NCBI RefSeq assembly: GCF_016801865.2
Contig: NC_068939.1
Coordinates: 141,551,821 to 141,615,820, forward strand
Reading direction: 5' to 3'
DNA: 64,000 nucleotides
Source of the DNA: Culex pipiens pallens
Taxonomy: Eukaryota > Arthropoda > Insecta > Diptera > Culicidae
Shown here: positions 44,648 to 56,958 of the stretch, one piece after another
Layout of the letters: every line of letters begins with the position of its first letter
Position numbering within the stretch: the stretch's first letter is position 1
Notes under the pieces: generated by a model
What the model was told of the DNA's origin: nothing
Databases searched by the model: none
The model's input: the letters and a program-made list of their open reading frames with translations, nothing else
Made by a program: the position numbers and the translations under genes

Positions 44648-46075
44648 GAGCAATTCTCTACGAAATCGGTCTTTTTTCTTCAATTTTAATTTTTGTATTT
44701 TTTAATCCGGCTGAAACTTTTTTGGTGCCTTCGGTATGCCCAAAGAAGCCATTTTGCATCATTAGTTTGTCCATATAATTTTCCATACAAATTCGGCAGC
44801 TGTCCATACAAAAATGATGTATGAAAATTCAAAAATCTGTATCTTTTGAAGGAATTTTTTGATCGATTTGGTGTCTTCGGCAAAGTTGTAGGTATGGATA
44901 CGGACTACACTGGAAAAAATAATACACGGTAAAAAAAAATTTGGTGATTTTTTTATTTAACTTTTTATCACTAAAACTTGATTTACAAAAAAACACTATT
45001 TTTAATTTTTTTTATTTTTTGATATGTTTTAGAAGACATAAAATGCCAACTTTTCAGAAATTTCCAGGTTGTGCAAAAATCAAGACAAACATTTTAAAAG
45101 GGCGTAATATTGAATGTTTGGCCTTTGTGAAATGTTAGTCTTGATTTGAAAATTTCAAAAATATTTTTTTCGAAGAGATCGGAAAATTTCACAAATGTTT
45201 CATATATTAACATTGAAAATCGGACCATTAGTTGCTGAGATATTGACGATAGAAAATGGTGGGTTGTTTGGGTGAAACTTAGAAAACATCAATTTTCCTG
45301 TTTTTAAACCTTTGCATTGCAATATCTCAGCAACTAAAGGTCGTATCAACATAGTCCGAATAAGCAAAATATAGAGAATTTTCTCAGCTTTTCAAAAATA
45401 TTTTTTTCAAAACTGGGCAAACATGTGCACTAATTTAAAAAAATGAAAAACTGCGACTATTTTCAAAAAAGTCACTTAAATATGGCTATAACTTGAAAAC
45501 GGTGCACTTTATCAAAATTTCAGTAAAGTACTTTTTGATTGCAAATTTGATTTTACATCGAAAAATGAAGTTGAAAAATTTTTACGACCAAAATTTCGAT
45601 TTTTTGAAAAAATCAGTATTGATTAAAAAATTCATAACTCGGTCAGTGATTTTTTGCACAACCTGGAAATTTCTGAAAAGTTGGCATTTTATGCCTTCTA
45701 AAACATATCAAAAAATAAAAAAAATTAAAAATAGTGTTTTTTTGTAAATCAAGTTTTAGTGATAAAAAGTTAAATAAAAAAATCACCAAATTTTTTTTAC
45801 CGTGTATTATTTTTTTCCAGTGTAGTCCGTATCCATACCTACAACTTTGCCGAAGACACCAAATCGATCAAAAAATTCCTTCAAAAGATACTGATTTTTG
45901 AATTTTCATACATCATTTTTGTATGGACAGCTGCCGAATTTGTATGGAAAATTATATGGACAAACTAATGATGCAAAATGGCTTCTTTGGGCATACCGAA
46001 GGCACCAAAAAAGTTTCAGTCGGATTAAAAAATACAAAAAAAATCGAATGACCGAAATCCTAGAGAACTGCTCAA
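44648..46075. mobile_element. Foldback element, copy A
   Basis: The left arm (44648-45077) is the inverse of the right arm (45650-46075). The outer ends are GAGCAATTCTCTACGAAATC and CTAGAGAACTGCTCAA. Both arms contain ATGCCCAAAGAAGCCATTTT and CAGCTGTCCATACAAAAATG or the inverses. The 570-base centre is single copy here but inverted-duplicated in copy B. No transposase is encoded. Confidence 0.75.
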
Positions 46076-46079
46076 TAGT

Positions 46080-47873
46080 AGGTCTATTCCCGTACTGCAG
46101 AATTCTGCAATTCTGCACGAAATCGGCAGCAGAGCGTTCCCGTACTTTTCTGCAGCATAAGTAACTTTTTTCCCAGGCAGAACTTCTGCAATGAGAGAGA
46201 CAGAAGTTGCAGCAAAACCGTTCCCGTACTTTTCTGCAAGCTCTCTCTTCTCTTTCTTGTTGAAAAGTGACTGTAAGTTGGTGTGATGGATGTTGAGTAC
46301 ACGCTTACATAAAGTTTGCAGTTAGTTAGTTAGTTTTTTTATGTCTGGTTTTATTGAAAACGATTTTTTTATGTTAACGATTTCATGCTTAGTTAATTAA
46401 TGTAAATGAAATAGCGATATTTTTTAGTGTTAAAATGATAACTTTTTGAATAGACTAAATATGTGTGTTTAAATAATAGGTAAATTTAATTGCCAAATAA
46501 TAAATTGTACCTTTAACGGTGCTACCAATTTGTATTCTTATTTGAACCAAAAAATGTGATGTAATTTAGTCGAATTCTTAAATTTTAGGAAGTTTAAATT
46601 CTAAAATTCGGAAATTCTTAAATGCGCCATCTTGAATCACAAAAAGTACATTTTTTTGGAGTCGTTAGAAAATCAGGTTTAGAGGATTTAGAGATTGAAC
46701 ATTTTGACGAGTTCTTCGGAAAATAGAGTACGAACTGTTTCTATTTTTTTAATATTTGAGTTTTAATTTTTTTATGTACAGAATTTTAAAATTTTGCTTA
46801 TTTTTGTTTTTTTTAGTTTCTTTATTTTTTATTATTTTTTTTAAACTGTAACTTTTGAATTTTTGGTGTTCTGAACTTTGAAATATTCAAACTTTTGATT
46901 CATTTATTTCGAATTTAAAAATATTTGAATTTTTAAGTTTAGGAACTTTTAAGTTAGAAACCTTTATTTTTTTATTTCAAATTTTGAAAATTAAGATTTT
47001 TTTGAAATTTTCAATTTTTAATTATTTGAATTTTCAAGCTTTGAATTTCTGAAATAAATATTTGCATTTTTAAATTTCTCTAATATCTGATTTATTTTTT
47101 TCAAGTTCCTCAATTTGAAAATAGTTATTTTTATATTTTTAATCACGAATTTCTTAATTTTCAGATTTATAAATTTATGAGTTTCAAAATTGTATAGTTT
47201 GTGATTCATTTTTTTATTTGTCAATTTCGCTGCGTCACCGTTATTCTTCGATGTGAAATCCAATCATAATTTATTTATGTTATCTTTCAAACATTTTGCT
47301 TTTAAAACATGTATTTATGGTCTATATAAATATACCTTCTATATTAAACCTTTTTCTTTTTTTAATTATGTTTTTTAAACGTACCTGCCATTCTCATCAA
47401 AATTGTTTACCTAATGTAAAATTTTGAGTTGTTTCTAATATAAAATGTCTACCTAAGCATTATTAATTTCTAGTTTAATAAATGGTACATGCTTAATTTT
47501 TTAGATAAAATGTTGATTTCGAGGTTGATTTGCATAAAAAATAAGTCCCCGTTCTATAGATAAACTTCTTTCAATTACAATTTTTGTCAATCCATTTTTT
47601 AAATTGTTTTGAAATAATTTAAAAAAAAACTTCAATACCCAATTTGAGTAAATCCACTCAACTGTGTACAATATTGCAGAAAAAAGTACTGGAACGAGCT
47701 ACCCAGGCAAAAGTTTTGCGGCTTCTCTCCTTGCAGAACTTCTGCAAAAGAGAGAGATGAAGAGAGCGAGCTGAAAAGTACGGGAACGTGCTGCAAAAAA
47801 GTGACTTATGCTGGCTGCAGAATTCTGCAGAAGCTGCAGAAATTCTGCAATTCTGCAAGTACGGGAATAGACC
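46080..47873. mobile_element. 1.8-kb TIR element with TGCAG-rich ends
   Basis: The left end reads GGTCTATTCCCGTACTGCAG and the right end CTGCAAGTACGGGAATAGACC, its near-inverse. Similarity continues about 200 bases inwards: GCATAAGTAACTTTTTT / AAAAAAGTGACTTATGC, GTTCCCGTACTTTTC / GAAAAGTACGGGAAC, and AGAGAGA blocks. The ends are packed with CTGCAG/TTCTGCA words. The AT-rich interior (46300-47640) has no gene. Confidence 0.65.
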
Positions 47874-47940
47874 TAGTGCTTCGTTATATCGTACAGGGAC
47901 ACTACGGTATTATTATCCATACTTTCAAAAGAACACAACA

Positions 47941-49874
47941 GAGCAGTTCTCTAGGATTTCGGTCATTCGATTTTTTTTGTATTTTTTAATCCGACTGAAA
48001 CTTTTTTGGTGCCTTCGGTATGCCCAAAGAAGCCATTTTGCATCATTAGTTTGTCCATATAATTTTCCATACAAATTCGGCAGCTGTCCATACAAAAATG
48101 ATGTATGAAAATTCAAAAATCTGTATCTTTTGAAGGAATTTTTTGATCGATTTGGTGTCTTCGGCAAAGTTGTAGGTATGGATACGGACTACACTGGAAA
48201 AAAATAATACACGGTAAAAAAAATTTGGTGATTTTTTTATTTAACTTTTTATCACTAAAACTTGATTTACAAAAAAACACTATTTTTAATTTTTTTTATT
48301 TTTTGATATGTTTTAGAAGGCATAAAATGCCAACTTTTCAGAAATTTCCAGGTTGTGCAAAAAATCACTGACCGAGTTATGAATTTTTTAATCAATACTG
48401 ATTTTTTCAAAAAATCGAAATTTTGGTCGTAGAAATTTTTCAACTTCATTTTTCGATGTAAAATCAAATTTGCAATCAAAAAGTACTTTACTGAAATTTT
48501 GATAAAGTGCACCGTTTTCAAGTTATAGCCATATTTAAGTGACTTTTTTGAAAATAGTCGCAGTTTTTCATTTTTTTAAATTAGTGCACATGTTTGCCCA
48601 GTTTTGAAAAAAATATTTTTGAAAAGCTGAGAAAATTCTCTATATTTTGCTTATTTGGACTTTGTTGATACGACCTTTAGTTGCTGAGATATTGCAATGC
48701 AAAGGTTTAAAAACAGGAAAATTGATGTTTTCTAAGTTTCACCCAAACAACCCACCATTTTCTATCGTCAATATCTCAGCAACTAATGGTCCGATTTTCA
48801 ATGTTAATATATGAAACATTTGTGAAATTTTCCGATCTCTTCGAAAAAAATATTTTTGGAATTTTCAAATCAAGACTAACATTTCACAAAGGCCAAACAT
48901 TCAATATTACGCCCTTTTAAAATGTTTGTCTTGATTTGAAAATTCCAAAAATATTTTTTTCGAAAAGATCGGAAAATTTCACAATTGTTTCATATATTAA
49001 CATTGAAAATCGGACCATTAGTTGCTGAGATATTGACGATAGAAAATGGTGGGTTGTTTGGGTGAAACTTAGAAAACATCAATTTTCCTGTTTTTAAACC
49101 TTTGCATTGCAATATCTCAGCAACTAAAGGTCGTATCAACATAGTCCGAATAAGCAAAATATAGAGAATTTTCTCAGCTTTTCAAAAATATTTTTTTCAA
49201 AACTGGGCAAACATGTGCACTAATTTAAAAAAATGAAAAACTGCGACTATTTTCAAAAAAGTCACTTAAATATGGCTATAACTTGAAAACGGTGCACTTT
49301 ATCAAAATTTTAGTAAAGTACTTTTTGATTGCAAATTTGATTTTACATCGAAAAATGAAGTTGAAAAATTTTTACGACCAAAATTTCGATTTTTTGAAAA
49401 AATCAGTATTGATTAAAAAATTCATAACTCGGTCAGTAATTTTTTGCACAACCTGGAAATTTCTGAAAAGTTGGCATTTTATGTCTTCTAAAACATATCA
49501 AAAAATAAAAAAAATTAAAAATAGTGTTTTTTTTGTAAATCAAGTTTTAGTGATAAAAAGTTAAATAAAAAAATCACCAATTTTTTTTTTACCGTGTATT
49601 ATTTTTTCCAGTGTAGTCCGTATCCATACCTACAACTTTGCCGAAGACACCAAATCGATCCAAAAATTCCTTCAAAAGATACAGATTTTTGAATTTTCAT
49701 ACATCATTTTTGTATGGACAGCTGCCGAATTTGTATGGAAAATTATATGGACAAACTAATGATGCAAAATGGCTTCTTTGGGCATACCGAAGGCACCAAA
49801 AAAGTTTCAGCCGGATTAAAAAATACAAAAATTAAAATTGAAGAAAAAAGACCGATTTCGTAGAGAATTGCTCA
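47941..49874. mobile_element. Foldback element, copy B (full 1.9-kb palindrome)
   Basis: Two arms of about 950 bases are inverse copies meeting near 48885, at CAATATTACGCCCTTTTAAA. Its left end (GAGCAGTTCTCTAGGATTTC) is the inverse of copy A's right end. Its right end matches the inverse of copy A's left end, including the AGACCGATTTCGTAGAGAATTG variant. The open frames inside are mirrored pairs and not genes. Confidence 0.8.
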
Positions 49875-49879
49875 ACAAC

Positions 49880-51070
49880 GAACTGATACGAATATTCGAC
49901 GAATCGTTTCTGTAAAATACATAGAATAGGAATTTCTAATTTTATTAAACGTACCTAAGTACCAACAAAGTCATGAATATCAAATCAATTTCAAAACATA
50001 CATAGCAGGTACGTCATTTCTGCCTCCGCAGGTAAATAATGTGATTTTAACCAAGCGTATACGCGAAATCATTAATTTCCTTGCATGAATCAAAATGTTC
50101 AAAATGGCATAACTCAAAAAGTGCACATAAGTGCACTTTGAAATTTGGAGACAAGTTAGGATATGGTTCAAATTTTAAGCTGCAAAATTTTCAGATCGCA
50201 CAAATGCACACAAAAAAAGTACTCCATTAACAAAGTTGAAAAAAACTAAATTTTGAATAAAAATCCATCTTTTTTGATTTTTATTATTTTTTTAGCCTGT
50301 AAAAGTGTGTTTTGTAAAATATTATTGAAAAGTTGAATCAATTACCTTTCTGAATATATATAATGATGCAGGAAAAAATACATAAACAGCTACACAGTAC
50401 AACTATGAAAAATAATCATTTTTTTGTCAAAAAACATGTTTTTTCTTACCATTTTCGCCTTTGAAGGTCTGCAATTCAGTGAATTTTGAACCTACAACTT
50501 TCAAACTCCGGATTTTTCTTAGTTAGAATGTTTATTTTCGAAAAAAAATACCAAAAAAATAATTAGAGTATGTCGGTTTTTCGATTTATGGCCGCCTGAA
50601 ACCCCATAGTGCGTGGCTCAGAAAAAAAGAACCTCGATTCTTTTTAAACTTCGGTCTTTTGAAAGAATCGTTTCAAGATGGCTAATTCATGTTATAAATA
50701 TAATTTATTGAATTAAAAAAAAATAGTTTTAAATTTGTTTTTGTGAATTGAAAATGCAATTTCAAATATTTCAATGCTAATAAAAATTAATCTCAAAAAT
50801 AAATGATTGTCTAAACAAAAAATCGAAATCGAAAAAAATCATTGTACAACTGATTGTACAATAAAGTATTACCAGAATACGAATTTGAGCATTTCAAATT
50901 GCATAATTTGTAAAATAATACCAAAAATCTACTGAATAGTTAAGAGATTTTTGAAAAAAAAAAAATAAAATAAACCCTTTTGTCCGACTAAGCTTGAGCG
51001 TTTATAGACTTTATCGATAAAATCAGAATGTAGAAAAGAGTTCACAGATTTTTTTTTTTCAAATAAAATA
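49880..51070. other. AT-rich intergenic DNA
   Basis: No exon is recognised. The word ACCCCATAGTGCGTGGCTC near 50590 is a possible inverse partner of 43965-43995. The rest is poly-A/T rich. Confidence 0.35.
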
Positions 51071-51079
51071 TCAGCATTA

Positions 51080-51294
51080 CCGTCATTTGGGGCTAATCGG
51101 GACTACAGTCTGAATAGGGGCAGAAGTGTTTAGAGCACTTAAATGTTTTAAATTTTAAATTGGATGTACACATTTTGTTGGTCTGAGTCTGTTATATCTG
51201 AAACCTATAAGAAAAATTAAAATATTGTGCTCTAACATGGTTAAAACTGCTGTCCCAATTCGCCCCATGTGTCCCAATTTGCCCCAGTTGACGG
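51080..51294. mobile_element. TA-flanked MITE with CCGTCA...GGGGC ends
   Basis: The ends CCGTCATTTGGGGC and GCCCCAGTTGACGG are near-inverse and both are flanked by TA, as for Tc1/mariner-type MITEs. It is 215 bp without coding capacity. Confidence 0.6.
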
Positions 51295-51319
51295 TAGTTC
51301 AATTCTTGCAGAAATAAAC

Positions 51320-51452
51320 CCAATTAAAATTTGCCTGGATTTGGTTGTACAAACGTCAGTCTGCATACATTTTTCTTTGTGTGTAAGTTTAGCACACTGT
51401 TAAACACGAAAAAGTTCGTGTTTGTTTGTTTGCGGTAGTGTAATAGCTCCTT
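51320..51452. mobile_element. Partial MITE, GGAGCTATTA family
   Basis: The right half only: CTGTTAAACACGAAAAAG, then GTTTGTTTGTTTGCGGTAG and TGTAATAGCTCC, as in 2484-2628 and 52219-52402. Confidence 0.5.
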
Positions 51453-51459
51453 AATTTTT

Positions 51460-52185
51460 CACTATCTAATTACAAGCACTGGCGGTACCTGGGGGGTCCC
51501 GTGCCCCCTTCTTCGACAGAAATTTGTTCTAGAATTGTCCGAGGGGTCATTCAAATACACCGTAATAAAAAAAATCCTATGCGTGTGCTTCCCCTTCTGT
51601 CAGAGCCTGGTCACGCTACTGATTACAAGTATTACTTTAATATCACCACATTTTACAACTATAATAGGTATCAAAATATACAAAGTTTTACTTAGCAATA
51701 TATCACAATACACTAAACTAAAAATGTAACAGATTCAATTTTCTTGAAACAACATAAATTACGTTTGATTCTTCCCGACCGTTGATTTAAAATAAGTTGC
51801 GCTATTAAAATACTCACTCACTAATTTCCGTCGAAAATTTTTTAAACTAGTTTTAATTGAACACCAAAAAGGTGATATGCCAACATTAGGTGCTCGATGG
51901 AATTAAATGCTGATCCCCAAGTTCAAATCCGAGATTAAACGTGAAACTTTTCAAAGATAAAAAATATAAACCCAACAAAGTTTTAATTTTTGTAAACTAT
52001 GACCGATGCGCATACGACCTTTTCAAACGCTACGCGCCAAAAACTTGGCTCGATTTTGACTTCACTCGCCTTGTATGGCTAGTATGTGGTGACAGTCGTG
52101 ACGTCGCCGTGCTGCCAAACTGTCACAAAGTTCATCTGCATGAAAAACCCATGACGGATAGGTTATTTTGAAAATTTAATCTAGA
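51460..52185. other. Intergenic; short open frames only
   Basis: A 76-codon frame on + (51941-52171) has no recognisable family and no clear splice sites. The words CCAACATTAG and GGAATTAAATGCTGATCCCC (51878-51920) match the end of the 240-bp MITE family. Otherwise unremarkable. Confidence 0.35.
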
Positions 52186-52218
52186 TTTGTTTGTTTGCCA
52201 TAGTCTAATAATTCCTTG

Positions 52219-52402
52219 AAGGAGCTATTAGACTACAACAAACAAACTCGCAAAGAGCTTGACAGTTTGGCAGTTTGCCTGCTCTGTTAGTTTGCAGAAA
52301 CGTCATCCTGCATACATTTGGCTTTGTTTGTGAGTTTGCCGCAAACTGTCAAACACAAAAAAGTGCGAGTTTTGTTTGTTTGCCATAGTCCAATAGCTCC
52401 TT
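52219..52402. mobile_element. MITE, GGAGCTATTA / CAAACAAACTCGC family, long form
   Basis: It begins AAGGAGCTATTAGACTAC and ends GTCCAATAGCTCCTT with inverse CAAACAAACTCGC / GCGAGTTTTGTTTGTTTG inside. It is 184 bp. A loose right-end fragment of the same family lies immediately before it (52188-52217). Confidence 0.65.
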
Positions 52403-52485
52403 AATACGTCCTTGACTGGTGTGCTGAACAATTTATGTTTTTTAAACTAATCATCGACAATGTGGAATAGAAAAAGAAATTAATA

Positions 52486-52822
52486 TAAGACAATTGGGTC
52501 CTCTAAAATAAAGCTTAGACTGCTGTTATTATTGTTTACAGCGATAAAGCTTATTTTTCTTAGTACAATGACCTTTTGTACGACCACAAGGAGTTTAAAA
52601 TGGATTTTTAAATCAATTTTGAAAAATTATCCTCGCGGTCCTTCGTGACATAAAAGCTCCTACTTGACAGCTCGTTCCAAGGGGACCATAGTTGATCCAT
52701 CGAAAAAATGTTGTCTTGTCAATATTTTTTTTGCATTAAAATGAAAAAAGTGATCAAAAATGGTTTTTAATCGTGTTTTTTTACCGTTGTACCAAAAATT
52801 GACATTGGGCTTTAGTACCCAA
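52486..52822. repeat. Dispersed ~340-bp repeat, copy 3
   Basis: It runs from ACAATTGGGTCCTCTAAAAT to GGGCTTTAGTACCCAA with the same internal order as 35622-35973. Non-coding. Confidence 0.7.
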
Positions 52823-53221
52823 CTTTACGTAAAAATGCTCGTAAATATTTTATGCTTCAATTTAATTATAGTTTAAAGGACTTTCTCAATATTTTTCCGA
52901 ATAATAAAAACAATAACTGATTTCCATATAATGTATTCCGCACATGCACTTCCGAAACAATTACAATAAATTGAACGTTTTCGTGTAAAGGTATCCCATT
53001 TTTTTTTCGAGTAGGCATACAAACATTGTTAGTGCGAGCAACCTCTGGCTGTGGCTACAAATTTATATTAAGAGCAAGGAAAAGACACAAACAATTGCGC
53101 TGAAGGGGCAAACCTAACAATACTATTTACAAAGTGGGAAATAAAGTTATGACTAACACCAGTACGAATAAGTTTTTTAAAACACATCAATAGAAGAATT
53201 GTGCGTCCGATGTTTGCCTAG

Positions 53222-53662
53222 TTGGATTTAACTAGTAAAAATCGGTTGGAAAATTCTTCAACTGCATGCAAGTATAATTTAGACATAAGAAGTAAGGAAA
53301 TTTTACGAGGACTGAGATCACGAGGCTTTGCGAATTCGTTTACTGGCAAGGTGAGGTACACGCAGGTGAAACAGATTCGAGCCTCATGCAAGAGAAACAA
53401 AGAAAGTGTAAAATTTTGAATTATTGGGCTAATTAAACTTAGTGTGCACTTAATCGAATCTTACGTTTAAATATTTAAATTATCTATATATTTTGTTTTG
53501 AAAACAAATCAGTACCGCATCCACTCGGATATTGCGAACCTGCTTTCGGCCGAACCGGTCAAACTGTTCCCCCGATCGATCACAGTGACGATGGATGACT
53601 GGGGAAGCAGTTCAAGTTCTTGTTCGGCCACAGTTTTGCAAGAGAAACGAGCAAATTCTTAA
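53222..53662 (+). CDS. C-terminal two-exon fragment of an unrecognised protein
   Basis: Exon 53222-53350 follows GTTTGCCTAG and ends ACTGGCAAG before GTGAGG; it is 43 codons and ends RSRGFANSFTGK. Exon 53513-53662 follows AAACAAATCAG and encodes YRIHSDIANLLSAEPVKLFP, then RSITVTMDDWGSSSSSC, ending VLQEKRANS and a stop. Both junctions are phase 0. The second exon is markedly richer in G/C at third positions than its AT-rich surroundings, which is the main reason to believe it. No family is recognised. Upstream exons and the start are not found. It converges on Fizzy-related, with 349 bases between stops. Confidence 0.4.
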
Positions 53663-54011
53663 AAACTAATCAAAACAAACTTTTTTTTTATTCAATTAGC
53701 AAAATATAAAACTCACGACTTTTTTTTTTGCTGGTGCGGTCGAAAGCATAATTTCTTCCGCTTCAAAAACTGTGTTTGTGTGTGTGTTTTTTTTAAATCA
53801 ATTCAAAATATCAAAACACTCTCGATCCGCTCTCATTGCTGCACAAATATAAATCTCTACTCTGAATTCTGATTCTATTTCTTCTAAAAGAAAAAAATAA
53901 TAATATAACTACAAAAATATACACTAGAGCGCGCGCACGTAAAAAGGGCGTGTGGGATGGTAATAAATTAGTAACTTGGAAGCATCGTTGGTGGCGAACG
54001 CGCGCGCACAT

Positions 54012-56614
54012 CTATCGAATGTTGGTGAACAGATTGAGGACGCTTTTGTTCTCCTTTTGGCTGCGGGCTTTGCTGAACACGTTCCAGAAGCGTAACGTTT
54101 CGTCCCCGGCCCCGGTTACGATGGCTTCCCCGTCGGGGCTCAGTGCCAGGTACAACACTCGGTACGAGTGGCCGGTCAGTTTGGCGACCTGCGTTAGCGA
54201 CGGGTACTTCCACACGAGGATCTGATTCTGGGAGTAACCGTGGGTGGACACCAGCTCGGACGAGTGCTTGGACCAGGCCAAATTACAAACCTGCGATCCG
54301 GTGTCGACGCACTGCATCGGCTGGCCGGTGAGCGTGTTCCAGAAGCGAATACAACGATCTGCCGTACCGCCTCCGCTCGCGAGCAGTCCGTGATGGTGGG
54401 GTGACCACGCGATCGCTTTCACCGCGGCCATGTGCTCCGAGTACGACTGGACCGGGTTGGACGAGTGCTGGTTCCACACGTACAGGCGGTTGTCGTTGCC
54501 CCCGCTCGCCAGGTACTGATTGTCCGGGGACCACTTGAGGCCGCACACCTCCTGCCGGTGGCCAACGAGACGTCGCTCGGAGACCTGGGCCGGGGTGCGC
54601 GTGTCCCGCTGCATAATCAGGCGATCCCGAGACCCGCTCGAGAGGACGTCTCCGTTCCAGGCTAGCGCTCCGACGCGGGCCGAGTGACCCTGCAGCTTGT
54701 TGACCTGAGAAAGAGAGAGGAGAGAGTTGGTTACGCACTTTTTTTTTTTTGCTAGATTCGTAGGCGAGAGAGTCACATTTGGTATTTCCATTCAAGGCAC
54801 GTTTCGCAACGATCGGGTGCGTCTGGAGATCGTTTTTTTTTTGCGAATAGGCAAATGGTGTCATCATTGCGCGATGCGTGCAAAAACTGGAACTGGATAG
54901 CTGTTAGTGCCGTTTGTGTGTCGTTGAATTGTGAATGAGCAAACAGAAAAACGGATAAAGTATGGCAGTTTAAACGGTTGGAAAGAAATTGGTATTGGGC
55001 ATCTATCTACTTGAACTATAAATGTAAAAATAAACTTGCCGTAATGATTTTTTCTAAAATACTGAATCGGCGGAAAACTATGTTAAAAACAGGATTTTGA
55101 TAGTTTTAGTGATTTTCAAAAGTTAATCGGAAAATGTTTTGATTAATTTCAAAATGTAAAATCGATTTTTTAATCGAAAACTGCTCAAAAAGTACTATTT
55201 CCAAGATTTTGTAAAAATATCGGGAATTTTCTTTGTGTTTATCAAGTTTCCTTTTTGTTTTTTATTACACCGACCAACAAAATTTCTGCGCAGGCTCAAC
55301 TCGAGGGGAAGCATGAATCTCCTGAGAGAACAAAACAATCTTTGGTGAGAGTGCGCTGACGACGAAAAGAGGAGGAGTGATAGAAAGAGAATACCTTTGA
55401 CAGGAATCACGAGACAAAAAAAAGAGATCTCACAAGCTATAGTAACGGTCGCTATACTCTCTAATATCGTGGTGTAGGAATCATGAAATCTAGAGTTTGT
55501 TTTTAAGGGTCCTATAAACATATGAAAGACAACAGCTTATAGGAACTTTAAATAAAACTCTAGAAATGATAGTTTTTTCTATCATTCTTATACAAATACT
55601 ACGCTTTCCAGAACACGCAATAATTATTGATCAAATGTTTTTTTTCGATTGAAAGAAAAAGTATATTTTTCGCAAAACAAAATAGAACTTAGATTTTTTT
55701 TAACTTTTGAGTGCAAACCAACTGTACTGGTTTAATACATTTTCCATCTTTTTTGCATTCAAATGTCAAAAAATTTATATACATGCTACAGTAAAAATAG
55801 TTTCTTCAATTTGAACTTTTTTGTTAAATCGAAAATGAAAAAAATATATAGTTTTCTTAAAGATTAAGAGAATTGCACAACTTCTTACGAAGAACTGTCG
55901 GCATATCAAAGTGAGTATAATGTAAATAGAAATCAATTAAAGACATAACTACTGCTTTCGCGAAGCAAAGCTCAAACACATTCTGTTCCATTAACTGGGA
56001 AAGTAATCTGCGCTGTCTTCTATAAAAGAAGCTTTATTTGATCAGAGCGTTATCGTTTCGCTCAGAAAGCACAGCAAATCTATTTGCGCAGTTTCGTATT
56101 TCATTCTTTTTTGCATCACAATTCTCAACACAAACACCAGTGGTCAATATTTGTACCCCCAACAAATTCCTCCTTCCCTCAAGCTTACCTGCTTACTGGC
56201 GGCCACGTCCCACACGGTGACATAGCCGTGGTGCGTTCCGACGGCCAGCTGGTGCCCCCGTTCGCTCCACGAGACCGACGTGACGGTGTTGGCGTCCGAG
56301 CTGAGATCGCACAGCCGGGTAACCTGCAAGAAGCGAAAATTTAGTATTGCGTTCGACGCGGAACCGGAAGTTCTAGTTACCTGACTGGTGCAGGCACTCC
56401 ACAGGTACACGCAGCTGCCCAGGCCCACCGCCAGCACGTTCTGCGCGGACCAGTCCACCAGGTTCAGGTAGAAATCGTCCTGCAGCTCGGGCGCGTCCAG
56501 CACCTTGAACGGGATCTTGGAGATCTTGCGTGTGGCCTTGCGCGGTGAGCGCAGCAACTTTTGGCTCTTGATGCTAACCGGGGACAGCGAGTACGGGCAC
56601 TGCTCGTTGTAGTC
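54012..56614 (-). CDS. fzr: Fizzy-related / Cdh1 APC/C activator, C-terminal WD40 part
   Basis: This is a substrate-recruiting coactivator of the anaphase-promoting complex, acting in late mitosis and G1. Exons on minus: 56381-56614, 56189-56323 and 54012-54704, all joined in phase 0 at standard AG/GT sites. They give 353 residues. The first visible exon begins DYNEQCPYSLSPVSIKSQKL and includes RKISKIPFKVLDAPELQDDF, the entry to the WD40 propeller. The rest supplies the blades (NLVDWSAQNVLAVGLGSCVYL, VCGLKWSPDNQYLASGGNDN, CIRFWNTLTG). It ends LFTNIR, the IR tail that binds the APC/C. Fizzy-related is preferred over Cdc20/Fizzy because of the KIPFKVLDAPELQDDFYLNL segment. The C-box and other N-terminal exons are absent from the window; they may lie past 64 kb or in the gap at 62311. 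Confidence 0.93.
54705..56188 (-). other. Fizzy-related intron
   Basis: A 1.48-kb intron between the last two exons. AT-rich in its middle part, with no recognised repeat or nested gene. Confidence 0.7.
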
Positions 56615-56958
56615 CTGGAAAAGTGGGAGAGAAGGGGAAAGAGCTCTGGTTAACGAATCGTAGAAAAATAAACAGCTCCACTGATGGAAACGGTTTTGCG
56701 AGAGATCAGTAAATCAATTAGATGCATTTGATCGATTTACATTCGGTGAGTGCTTGATGCAGATGGAGTTTGCATCAGACAATCTCTGAAATTTTTTGCA
56801 TTATTCAGAGCATTGAAACGTCCGTCCAGCTTTGCCATACAGTCCAGACTCGATTTTTCGAAGGTTTTTAACAAATAAATAAAAATAATAATAATATAGA
56901 AAACAAAAATTTCGCATTTTTCTATTTTCTTACTTTTATAAAAAAAAAACAAATTTAG

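Noticed and set aside
44326..49835. Many 60-150 codon frames with MKTVHFIK.. and FLNFHTSFLYGQLP..
   Set aside because: They recur as mirror copies within foldback arms, lack coding composition and follow the repeat, not a gene.
51941..52171. 76-codon frame on + with KYKPNKVLIFVNYDRCAYDL
   Set aside because: No splice sites, no homologous family recognised, and repeats on both sides. Too short to accept.
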